Positions 19,767 to 26,837 of a stretch of 64,000 nucleotides of DNA are shown here, piece by piece. This DNA is from JBFHRE01 sp041746105 (GTDB lineage Bacteria; Actinomycetota; Acidimicrobiia; Spongiisociales; ZC4RG35). How positions within the stretch are numbered: the first letter of the stretch is position 1; every line of letters starts with the position of its first letter. A model generated the notes under the pieces. That model searched no databases. It saw only the letters and a program-made list of their open reading frames with translations, and was not told where the DNA came from. Location: contig JBGTHP010000003.1 of NCBI GenBank assembly GCA_041746105.1, forward strand, positions 1 through 64,000. Direction: 5' to 3'. Made by a program: the position numbers and the translations under genes.

Positions 19767-20545
19767 TGTGCCGGTTCGCCGCCTATACCGGGACTAGCCG
19801 GCCGCTGTCGTCGCTCCTCTACGACCCGCCTCACTCGTTGGAACACCAGGCATACGCTCCTCAACACCTCCGCCGCGGTCACGTCAACGTCGACGGGACG
19901 GGCGTGGCGTGGTGGCCGGAGGGCGCCATCGAGCCATTGCGGTTCATCAGCGAGCGTCCCCCGTGGTCGGATCCCAACCTCCCACATCTGAGCCGGCGGC
20001 TCGAGGCAACGACCGCCATCGCCGCTGTCAGATCTGCGACACCCGGCGTCGGGTTCGGCCCCGGTCACGTTCAGCCATTCCTGGCCGACGACGTCGCCTT
20101 CACCCACAACGGATGGGTGCAAGACTGGCGAGGCGGGGTCGGTCGCGACATCGTCGAGCGCCTACCCGACGATCTCCACGCCCAACTCGACACCTCCAAC
20201 GACTCCAAGGCCATCTTCCTCCACGTCGTCGCCTTGCTTCGGTCTGGAGCCGACCCGGGGGAGGCCCTGGTGGGAGCGGCCCGGTTGGTGGCCGACCTGG
20301 CGGCCAAGCGTGATGTCGGGGCGGCCCTTACGATGTGTCTCGCCGGTCGCAACCGCCTGGTAGCGATTAGAACGTCGGTTGCGACCGACCAGAACACGTT
20401 GTTCTGGTCGGCGGGCAGCCTTGGCCGATGCATCGCCTCCGAGCCGCTCGATCCGTCCGACTCGTGGGTCGCCGTGGCGGAAGACCACATCGTCGAGGCT
20501 CGTCCGGGCGCCACCTCCTGCGCCCCGCTCTCCGAGGTGTTCTGA
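19766..20545 (+). CDS. egtC: Gamma-glutamyl hercynylcysteine sulfoxide hydrolase EgtC
   Basis: 259 aa, class II glutamine-amidotransferase (Ntn hydrolase) fold. After removal of Met1 the nucleophile is Cys2 in MCRFAAYTG. It removes the glutamyl group from the EgtB product. Other family blocks are DGTGVAWWPEG, FAFTHNG-like VAFTHNGWVQDW and the SNDSKAIFLHVV segment. Start and stop both overlap neighbouring egt genes. Confidence 0.93.
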   Translation: MCRFAAYTGTSRPLSSLLYDPPHSLEHQAYAPQHLRRGHVNVDGTGVAWWPEGAIEPLRFISERPPWSDPNLPHLSRRLEATTAIAAVRSATPGVGFGPGHVQPFLADDVAFTHNGWVQDWRGGVGRDIVERLPDDLHAQLDTSNDSKAIFLHVVALLRSGADPGEALVGAARLVADLAAKRDVGAALTMCLAGRNRLVAIRTSVATDQNTLFWSAGSLGRCIASEPLDPSDSWVAVAEDHIVEARPGATSCAPLSEVF

Positions 20546-21531
20546 TGCGTTCTGCCACCGCAGCCCCGGTCACCATCCGCCGGCTGTCACCGCCGAGTGA
20601 CTGGCGCGCGCGGCTGGTGAGCGATGTTCGAACCGGGATGCTCTCTCGACCCAGACGTATCCCCTCGAAGTACTTCTACGATGATGTTGGCTCCGAGTTG
20701 TTCGACCGCATCACGCGGCTTCCGGAGTACTACCTCACCCGAACCGAGACCTTCATCCTGGCCGACAGCGCCGGAGACATCATGCGGCAGGCAGCACCCG
20801 ACGAGCTGATCGAGCTCGGGGCGGGCTCGGCCGAGAAGACCCGGCTGTTGCTCGACGCCATGCTCGACGAGGCCTCCGGTCGCCGCTATGTGCCAATCGA
20901 CATCAGCCAATCCGCATTGGAAGAAGCGGTGCGGTCACTGTGCGAGGACTACCCGGACATGGCCATCGACGGCCTCGTAGGTGATTACGACACCGACCTG
21001 GCGCGGGCGCCGAGGAGGGGAAGGAGACTGATCTCATTCCTCGGTTCCACCATCGGCAACATGGTGCGACACGAGCGAGTGGCCTTCCTACGAGGAATTG
21101 CCGGCACCATGGCGGACGACGACCGTTTCCTGCTCGGCATCGACCTTGTCAAGGACCCGGCAACCATGGTCGCCGCCTACGACGATGTCGCCGGAATCAC
21201 CGCCGCCTTCACGCGCAACATCCTCGCCGTGGTCAACCGGGAGCTCGGTGGGGACTTTCCTGTCGAGTCGTTCATCCATCGGCCACTGTGGAACCCGGCC
21301 GAGTCGCGGATGGAGGCATGGCTGGAGACACCGCAGCCGATCAGCATCGTCGTCGGTGCCATCGACTTGACGGTCGATCTGGCGGCCGGAGAACGAATCC
21401 ACACCGAGGTGTCCTCCAAGTTCACCGCGGGCATGGTCCGCGACGAGCTGTCGGCGGCGGGCCTGGTCGTGGCGGACTGGTACACCGATGCACGAGCCTG
21501 GTACGCGGTCGTGCTCGCCCGCCGCGCATGA
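20545..21531 (+). CDS. egtD: L-histidine N(alpha)-methyltransferase EgtD
   Basis: 328 aa. Trimethylates histidine to hercynine using S-adenosylmethionine, the first committed step of ergothioneine synthesis. The substrate-binding N-terminus PSKYFYDDVGSELFDRIT and LPEYYLTRTE is typical, the SAM motif is LIELGAGSAEKT, and YVPIDIS and FLGSTIGN follow. The last block, TEVSSKF, ends the family core. No egtE (the PLP-dependent C-S lyase that finishes the pathway) follows; it may be elsewhere or replaced by an unrelated lyase. Confidence 0.95.
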   Translation: MRSATAAPVTIRRLSPPSDWRARLVSDVRTGMLSRPRRIPSKYFYDDVGSELFDRITRLPEYYLTRTETFILADSAGDIMRQAAPDELIELGAGSAEKTRLLLDAMLDEASGRRYVPIDISQSALEEAVRSLCEDYPDMAIDGLVGDYDTDLARAPRRGRRLISFLGSTIGNMVRHERVAFLRGIAGTMADDDRFLLGIDLVKDPATMVAAYDDVAGITAAFTRNILAVVNRELGGDFPVESFIHRPLWNPAESRMEAWLETPQPISIVVGAIDLTVDLAAGERIHTEVSSKFTAGMVRDELSAAGLVVADWYTDARAWYAVVLARRA

Positions 21532-21598
21532 ACTTCGGGGCGTCGATCGTGGGATGCCGTCAGGTGGTGGGGCGCCCGAGATGATCTCGGTCGGTCGA

Positions 21599-21832
21599 TC
21601 AGGGGTCGTCGGGATCGCCCCGTCGCAAGGGGCCGACGGGCCGTCCGGCGGCGCAGCTCTGCCGGCTGACGCCGTCTCCGAAGTCTCGCCGGTGTCTGTC
21701 GTGACAGCCGGGGTGACACGTATCAGACGACGTGGTCGGGCCGGCGTGTGTTGAAGTCGGTGGGTCGACGGCGGCGCCACCGCAGGCGGCCGACCCGAGC
21801 ACGACCGCGGCAGCCAATATGGACCGTCCCAT
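21599..21832 (-). CDS. Possible small lipoprotein, 77 aa
   Basis: The ORF begins MGRSILAAAVVLGSAACGG, a short lipoprotein-like signal with a cysteine at residue 17, followed by a threonine/proline linker. Downstream the frame becomes cysteine/arginine-rich and unconvincing, while another frame continues a Thr/Glu/Pro-rich linker, so a frameshift within the gene is possible. GGAG lies about 12 bases upstream. It sits downstream of the Crp-like gene on the same strand. Confidence 0.35.
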   Translation of the reverse strand: MGRSILAAAVVLGSAACGGAAVDPPTSTHAGPTTSSDTCHPGCHDRHRRDFGDGVSRQSCAAGRPVGPLRRGDPDDP

Positions 21833-21896
21833 GAGCGGGCCCGACTCCGAGTGATCTCCTTCGCTTCGGCCAACATCGGGCCTCCGAGCTCTTGCC

Positions 21897-22622
21897 TCAG
21901 CTGAGCCGCTCGGCCGCGACCGCACCGACCGCGGCGCGGTCGACCACTTCGATCCTTCGGTAGCCGGTCTCGACCGCTCCGAGCTCCTTCATTCGGGCGA
22001 GCGATTCGTTGACGGTCTGGCGGCTGGCGCCGAGCAGCGTGGCAATGGCTGCTTGTGACAACCCCACAGTGCCGGTGTCCTGGCTTTCCTCGAGGAGGAG
22101 GTCGGCCACCTGGGCCAGCACGGTCTTTCGCATCAGGTGGAGAACGCGGCGCTGGGTTTCCTCCAACTGGCGGAGACCCGCCACCAGCCAGCGCATGCAC
22201 ACCGCCGGATGGTGGGCGAGCTCGGGGATGAGGCGGTCCCGGTCGAGGCGGTAGGCCTTGACCCGGCCGACGGCTTGGGCAGAGGAGATGTAGGTGCCTT
22301 GGCCGAACATGGCGATGTCGCCGAGCACCGACCCGGCCCCCACCCGAGCCACCACCCGTCGTTTGCCGTCGGCGGTTCGATAGAGGTCGATCTCTCCTGC
22401 CTGGACGAGATATGCGCTGGAGGCCTCCTCGCCTTCCTTGAACAGATGGGTCCCGGGGTACTTGGAGATGGGTTCACTCACCTGGGTGAGCATCTCGACA
22501 TCGTCGAGGGTGAAGGGGAGGTAGTCGGGCCGTCCGAACGACCGGGCGATCCATGCCAGATGTTGCTGGTCGGCGACTGTCACGGACCGTGTACTCGGGG
22601 CGACGAGGTTCTTCTCGTTCAT
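21897..22622 (-). CDS. Crp/Fnr-family transcriptional regulator
   Basis: 241 aa. An N-terminal cyclic-nucleotide-like sensor barrel (FTLDDVEMLTQVSEPI to about residue 130; includes FKEGEEASSAYLVQAGEI and GSVLGDIAMFG) is followed by a dimerisation helix and a winged HTH at the C-terminus. The recognition helix is in GASRQTVNESLARM. No FNR-type cysteine cluster is seen, and the arginine that binds cAMP phosphate in Crp is not recognisable, so the signal is unknown. The ATG at 22622 overlaps the stop of the 121-aa gene (ATGA). The helix has Gln where Crp has Glu181; the window's recurring palindrome reads TGTCG-N6-CGACA, close to the site of the Crp-family member CooA, making it a candidate target. 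That link is inference. Confidence 0.88.
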   Translation of the reverse strand: MNEKNLVAPSTRSVTVADQQHLAWIARSFGRPDYLPFTLDDVEMLTQVSEPISKYPGTHLFKEGEEASSAYLVQAGEIDLYRTADGKRRVVARVGAGSVLGDIAMFGQGTYISSAQAVGRVKAYRLDRDRLIPELAHHPAVCMRWLVAGLRQLEETQRRVLHLMRKTVLAQVADLLLEESQDTGTVGLSQAAIATLLGASRQTVNESLARMKELGAVETGYRRIEVVDRAAVGAVAAERLS

Positions 22623-22984
22623 CGCTGCAACCTCCGACATCCCGCGTGATGGGAGGCCGGCCCGGTGGCGTAGGGGTCGCCTGCGTCGAGCAGCCTCCGA
22701 TGCTCGAGGCTTGCTCCGTCGAAGGTGGTGCCGTGCCAATCGGGGTCGGACCGGTCGATCGAGGCACAGATCGTCATATAAAGACACCGCTTAGGGTGGG
22801 CGACGTCACCGGGCGACATGCCGTCGGGGATCGGTGTGAGGATGGTCGAACTGGCGTCGTTCGTGTCGGTGGCGCACCACCGAGGGTCGAGATCGGCGGG
22901 CCGGGAGGGTGCGAGGGCTCTCGCGGCTTGGATGTCCTGCAACAGGCGTCGTGCCTCTCGGCGGGGATTGCGGCGGCTGGTCAT
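22619..22984 (-). CDS. Hypothetical protein, 121 aa, cotranscribed with the Crp-like regulator
   Basis: ATG 22984 follows an AGGAG five bases upstream. The protein starts with a basic stretch (MTSRRNPRREARRLLQD) and continues with RWCATDTND, PKRCLYMTICAS and SDPDWHGTTFDG. I do not recognise a family. Several cysteines are spread through it (in RWCATD, KRCLYMTICAS and near the end GCRRLQR) and could bind a metal, but no known cluster spacing is evident. Its stop overlaps the Crp-like start, so the two are translated together; it may modulate that regulator. Confidence 0.65.
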   Translation of the reverse strand: MTSRRNPRREARRLLQDIQAARALAPSRPADLDPRWCATDTNDASSTILTPIPDGMSPGDVAHPKRCLYMTICASIDRSDPDWHGTTFDGASLEHRRLLDAGDPYATGPASHHAGCRRLQR

Positions 22985-23042
22985 GAGGTCTCCTAGGAGG
23001 GTCGATGCCCCCACACAGTCAGCAGAGTGCCAGTCACCTGTG

Positions 23043-23074
23043 AGGGGAGACGTCCCTCGGGACGTCTCCCCTCG
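23043..23074. terminator. Perfect 15-bp inverted repeat between operons
   Basis: GAGGGGAGACGTCCC, loop TC, GGGACGTCTCCCCTC. It lies between the end of the 209-aa membrane gene and the start of the 121-aa gene on the minus strand, so it probably ends transcription of the membrane-protein operon. No T-tract follows. Confidence 0.65.
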
Positions 23075-23114
23075 GTCGGGCTCGCTGCCCTGGGTTGAGG
23101 ACGGGACGTGGGAA

Positions 23115-23744
23115 TCAGCTCCCGGCGATGGACCGAGGGAGTTCCCGGAGGCGGATCGCTTGAAATCGCAGCACGTCGGTGATGGTGGCGAGGCCGAGCG
23201 CGATGGCGACCAAATAGGTGGCCACCCCGAGACGGCGGATCGCTTCGAGAGCGATGGCCGTCGTCGCGGCGTCAGCAACGGTGATGGTGCCGGCGGCGGT
23301 GCCTGCCGCGGTGACCAGGTGGACGATGACTGCGATGAGGATCGCCATCATCGCCATCATCATCAACCCGATGAAGGCTTTGGCGGTGGTCGGCATCTTC
23401 AGGGTGTGAACCTCGACGCCAAGCGTCTCCTGCACTCGTCCGCCGCCATCACGGAACACACCGAGGATGCGGGCGATCGCAAAGCTGATGGCCGCGAACA
23501 CCGCTGCGAATCCGATGAACATGAACCCGGTTACGAGATGGCCCTGGGCCGCCAGGGTGGTCTCAGCCCCTCCCGTGGCGACGCCGTTCGCCCTGATGCC
23601 GGCGGTGATGATCCCAGCAGCGAATCCCATCAAGGCCATGAGCCACATCGGGGCCCACAACTTTCGGCCGAGCCGCTGAGGGAGGTTGAAGCCGGGGTTC
23701 TTGGTCGAGACCTCGAAGTCGAGGTCATGGGTTGTTGTGGTCAT
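23115..23744 (-). CDS. Membrane protein, 209 aa, paralogue of the upstream gene
   Basis: Starts at ATG 23744 with AAAGGAAA upstream. A 30-residue soluble N-terminus leads to about five hydrophobic segments (WAPMWLMALMGFAAGIITAG, GFMFIGFAAVFAAISFAIA, AFIGLMMMAMMAILIAVIV and two more). The block GVEVHTLKMPTTAKAFIGLM and the C-terminus ATITDVLRFQAIRL align with GVAVKTLKMPNTAKLFVAFM and VTIGNVLRFQFDRI of the 305-aa protein just upstream, so the two arose by duplication. Function unknown. Confidence 0.75.
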   Translation of the reverse strand: MTTTTHDLDFEVSTKNPGFNLPQRLGRKLWAPMWLMALMGFAAGIITAGIRANGVATGGAETTLAAQGHLVTGFMFIGFAAVFAAISFAIARILGVFRDGGGRVQETLGVEVHTLKMPTTAKAFIGLMMMAMMAILIAVIVHLVTAAGTAAGTITVADAATTAIALEAIRRLGVATYLVAIALGLATITDVLRFQAIRLRELPRSIAGS

Positions 23745-23764
23745 GACAGGTTTCCTTTCGCCGG

Positions 23765-24682
23765 TCATTTGCCGGTCTTGATGATCTCGATGATTCGGTC
23801 GAACTGGAAGCGCAGGACGTTGCCGATCGTCACCAGTGCGAGCGTGATACCGGCGAGAATCAGGGCCAACCCCAGCTCCCGAAGTGGGCCGAGGAAAGCG
23901 AGCCAGGCGGCAGTGTTCACCCCGCCGGCGGCCACCACCAGGTACCCGACGAACTGGGCGACCGAGGTCATCAGTCCAAGCATCATGAATGCTACGAACA
24001 GCTTGGCGGTGTTCGGCATCTTGAGGGTCTTGACGGCAACGCCCAAGCCCTGCTGCACCTCGCCACCACCCGTGCGGATCGACCACAGGATCGTGCCGAG
24101 CAGGAAAGAGACGCCGGCGAGCAGCATCCCTTCGCCGAGGAACTGGAGTCCTTGGGTCCAGGCCGAAGCGGTCAGGCTCCCGGTGTCGGCCCAGGTGAGC
24201 GAGGTCAGGAATCCGATGGCGACTGCCATGATCCCCATCGCCAACATCGGTCTCCACATCGACTTGGCCATCCGGTGGATCGCCAGTTCAGAAGGGGCCT
24301 GCGACGACACGGTCGCCTTCCCATACGGGGTGGCTATGGTCCCTGACTCAACTGGCTTCGCCGGATCAAGCACAGCCAGTCGGGGAAGCGCCTCCTTGAT
24401 GGCGTCGACCCTGAGCCACAGCTTGATGATGATCCCCCACAGGATCACCCCAATTGCCAGCTTGATCGTGCCGAACCCGAGAGTTGTGAGTCCAAACGAC
24501 CAAGGGAGCGTCGCCTCACGGCCTGCGACGTCGCCTGTGACCACGAGGTTGGCGACGAAGGCGACGGCGGTGAGAACCAGGCCGACGACGGCGATCGCAA
24601 GTCCGATCGTTCGAGGTCGAGACGGTGCCCGATAGTCGTCCATGGCCGACGGGCGGACACGGGGATGGATGATGGTGGCCAT
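23765..24682 (-). CDS. Membrane protein, 305 aa, unknown family
   Basis: ATG 24682 has the strong ribosome site AGGAGGTAACC. It contains about seven hydrophobic segments, starting with TIGLAIAVVGLVLTAVAFVA, and a cytoplasmic loop with DAIKEALPRLAVLDPAKP. The C-terminal half is paralogous to the 209-aa protein that follows 20 bases later, and the two probably form a complex. A near-perfect 18-20 bp palindrome with the TGTCGG core lies about 80 bases upstream, so expression is likely controlled with the other stress genes. No known transporter signature is seen. Confidence 0.75.
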   Translation of the reverse strand: MATIIHPRVRPSAMDDYRAPSRPRTIGLAIAVVGLVLTAVAFVANLVVTGDVAGREATLPWSFGLTTLGFGTIKLAIGVILWGIIIKLWLRVDAIKEALPRLAVLDPAKPVESGTIATPYGKATVSSQAPSELAIHRMAKSMWRPMLAMGIMAVAIGFLTSLTWADTGSLTASAWTQGLQFLGEGMLLAGVSFLLGTILWSIRTGGGEVQQGLGVAVKTLKMPNTAKLFVAFMMLGLMTSVAQFVGYLVVAAGGVNTAAWLAFLGPLRELGLALILAGITLALVTIGNVLRFQFDRIIEIIKTGK

Positions 24683-25217
24683 TGTGGTTACCTCCTGAAT
24701 AGATGGCCGAACTACCACCTGCAACCCGCCCTCCACCGCGCCCACTCCAGATGTGTCGGCCAGCCGACACACATCAACCGTCGGACCGACAGGTCTGCGC
24801 CGTCCGGATCCGCCGGCCACCACGACCGCTCTGACGAAGTTGCCGCTCCAGGCCAGGACCCACCCGGCCGAGTTCGAGCAGAATCCCTCTGACATCATGG
24901 CGACACAGATGCGCCATCAAAGCATCGGCGGGGTAGACGGCTGGCTCCGGCTCGCCCTGTCGGGGGGTGCTCGCCAACTGGCTGGGGGGAATGGCCGCCT
25001 TCGCCGCCCATAGGCCGCACCATCGTCGGCAAGTACATTCCCGTGTCCCTGGCCGTGACGCTGTTCGTTGCGGCCAGTGCATTCACGAACGGCGCTGACG
25101 CGGTCCTCTGGGGGAGCGATGCCGAATGGTCAGGTATCGGACAGTCAGCCATGGTAGGCCGCCAGGATTCTGTTGGAGGCGACGTACACGTTCGCCCCCC
25201 AACTCCGGAGCCTGCAC
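24683..25217. other. Intergenic region carrying operator site 3
   Basis: Between the divergent 305-aa membrane gene and the isoamylase-early-set gene. It holds the palindrome at 24754-24769 and a nearby GTCGG-A-CCGAC at 24781-24791. The remaining short frames look like noncoding sequence. Confidence 0.5.
24754..24769. promoter_or_regulatory. Candidate operator TGTCGG-N4-CCGACA (site 3)
   Basis: The best copy of the motif: TGTGTCGGC, CA, GCCGACACA gives 9-bp arms (24752-24771). It is about 80 bases upstream of the ATG at 24682 (minus strand). Confidence 0.65.
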
Positions 25218-25514
25218 ATGATCACGAAGCATTTCTTCAAATCGAAGGACGAGGTCGACGTCGTGTTTGATATCGCCTTCCCAACCGACGCCGACCAGGT
25301 CGCGGTGGTACTCGGCGCCAACGGGTGGGAACCGCAACCGATGCGTAGGACCGCCGACGGTTGGAGACTCAAGCTCCGCTTGACCGCCGGCGCCGTCTAT
25401 CAGTTCCGCTACCTGACTTCGGATGGAGTTTGGATGAACGACGCTTCCGCGGATGGCCATGTTGACAACGGGTTCGGTAGCGAGAACTCCGTCATCGACG
25501 CAACGAAGCACTGA
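25218..25514 (+). CDS. Isoamylase early-set (CBM48-like) domain protein
   Basis: 98 aa. The whole protein is one beta-sandwich of the glycogen-binding type: VDVVFDIAFPTDADQVAVVL, GANGWEPQPMRRTADG, GWRLKLRLTAGAVYQFRYL and the ending VDNGFGSENSVI. Stand-alone domains like this occur in actinobacteria next to stress genes; the ligand is unknown. ATG 25218 follows GGAG at 25207-25210; the upstream in-frame ATG (25173) lies in nonconserved sequence. The gene is followed at once by a transketolase remnant. Confidence 0.8.
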   Translation: MITKHFFKSKDEVDVVFDIAFPTDADQVAVVLGANGWEPQPMRRTADGWRLKLRLTAGAVYQFRYLTSDGVWMNDASADGHVDNGFGSENSVIDATKH

Positions 25515-25599
25515 ATCGTGAGCTCGCTGATCACATCAGACAACGCACGCACCGAGGTCGGCGTCCACACCGAGTTCACGGGGGTCCGCTCTCTCAAGG

Positions 25600-25893
25600 G
25601 TGACGAGGAAGCGCCGTAAATGCCATCCGTTGCTGGCCGCCGTCGCCGTAGAGAACGCCGGCTCGGGTCACCCGGGAACGCGCATGGCGCTCGCACCGCT
25701 CGCCTACCGGCTCTACACCCGCTGGCTTCGGCACGACCCCACCTGGTTCGACCGAGACCGAGTGGTGCTCTCGATCATGCATGCCTCCACCCCGCTGTAC
25801 GCCACGCTGCACCTGGCCGGATACGACGTCACCCTCGACGACCTCCGGTCCTTTTGTCGGTTGGGCTCGCGGACTCCCGGGCATCCCGAGCGG
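25600..25893 (+). pseudogene. Transketolase N-terminal remnant
   Basis: About 95 codons match the start of transketolase: AVENAGSGHPGTRMALAPLA, YRLYTRWLRHDPTWFDRDR, then LHLAGYDVTLDDLRSFCRL and GSRTPGHPE. After GHPE the similarity stops within a few codons of the end of the minus-strand DUF427 gene, so at least 550 residues are missing. The cofactor-loop motif usually reading SAGHGS is SIMHAS here, so even the remaining part is degenerate. No upstream start or ribosome site fits. It marks a deletion or recombination boundary. Confidence 0.75.
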
Positions 25894-25915
25894 GGGAGTC
25901 GATCCCGGAGATCAC

Positions 25916-26701
25916 TCACACCCCCGAATCCGTCGTTCCGAAGTCTCGGGGGCGCTCCGAGAAGATGGTGCGGGGCCTCTCCTGGAGTCGACCGTCGACA
26001 TAGATGTCGACCTTCTCGTCGTAGAAGCTGACCAAGCCGCCGATGCCGGCACTCTCCAGGAGAGGGGCTCGATAGCTCCATGCGCAATCCTCGAGAACCC
26101 CCTGTGCGGTGACGATCGACCAGTACTCGGCCGTGCCTTTGTAGGGGCAGTGGGTCACCGTCGGGCGTGGGGTGAGCAGGTCCATTCGGATGTCGGGCTT
26201 CGGCAGGTAGTACCTGACCGGGAGGCCGGTCTCGAAAAGGAGGGTCGGATGGTGGGAGTTGGCCACCTCGACGTCGCCCACCACGACCTGGATGTGCCTC
26301 GAGCTCCGGAGCACGTCGACTCGCGTGTATGGATCGCGAGCGTGGACAAAGACCTCCTCGTCCTCCTCGAACCAGGCGTCCAGGGCATCCCAGCGAAACG
26401 CAACCAGATCCCTGAGGTCGGAGATCGGCGACTCCGGATACCGGCAGGCGGCGCTTCGAGCCGTCCGAAGGACACCGTTGAGGTCGAGGATCTCGGCGGT
26501 ACCGCGGCTCGGCGATCGCTCGGTGTCACCGCTCGCCGACAACCGTTCCATACGCACGTCGGCGGTTGGGAAGTAGTACGTCGGGTAGTAGGGCTTCTCC
26601 CAGACCAGCTTGACGCGGGTGCTGTCGGCGATGGTTTCGCCATCGAAGTACGCCCTTACCCGTTTCGATCCGTCTTCGATTCGAACTCGTCCCCGGCTCA
26701 T
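25916..26701 (-). CDS. DUF427 protein with two domains
   Basis: 261 aa. Two DUF427-like repeats: the first has GRVRIEDGSKRVRAYFDGET, KLVWEKPYYPTYYFP and SRGTAEILDL; the second has YTRVDVLRSSRHIQV, LPVRYYLPKPDIRMDLL, then CPYKGTAEYWSI and DCAWSYRAP. The second copy keeps the best-conserved CPxKG-A-YW block. Function is not established. ATG 26701 follows GAGGGA. It lies 136 bases downstream of the disulfide oxidoreductase gene on the same strand, so the two could be an operon. Confidence 0.8.
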   Translation of the reverse strand: MSRGRVRIEDGSKRVRAYFDGETIADSTRVKLVWEKPYYPTYYFPTADVRMERLSASGDTERSPSRGTAEILDLNGVLRTARSAACRYPESPISDLRDLVAFRWDALDAWFEEDEEVFVHARDPYTRVDVLRSSRHIQVVVGDVEVANSHHPTLLFETGLPVRYYLPKPDIRMDLLTPRPTVTHCPYKGTAEYWSIVTAQGVLEDCAWSYRAPLLESAGIGGLVSFYDEKVDIYVDGRLQERPRTIFSERPRDFGTTDSGV

Positions 26702-26837
26702 AGTCGCTCCCTCTTGCTGGCTGTACACACTGTCGAGACCCGCGCCCCACCAGCAGCTCTGCAGGTCCACCAATGACCGACGGGAGCCACGTTTCTGCGA
26801 TGACGACATGCCTGCAGCCCTTCCCGAACATCGTGGA

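Noticed and set aside
22818..24635. 605-codon + strand ORF
   Set aside because: Antisense to the membrane-protein pair and the 121-aa gene; composition (Arg, Ser, Asp-rich then Ile/Met/Ala) mirrors the opposite-strand membrane codons.
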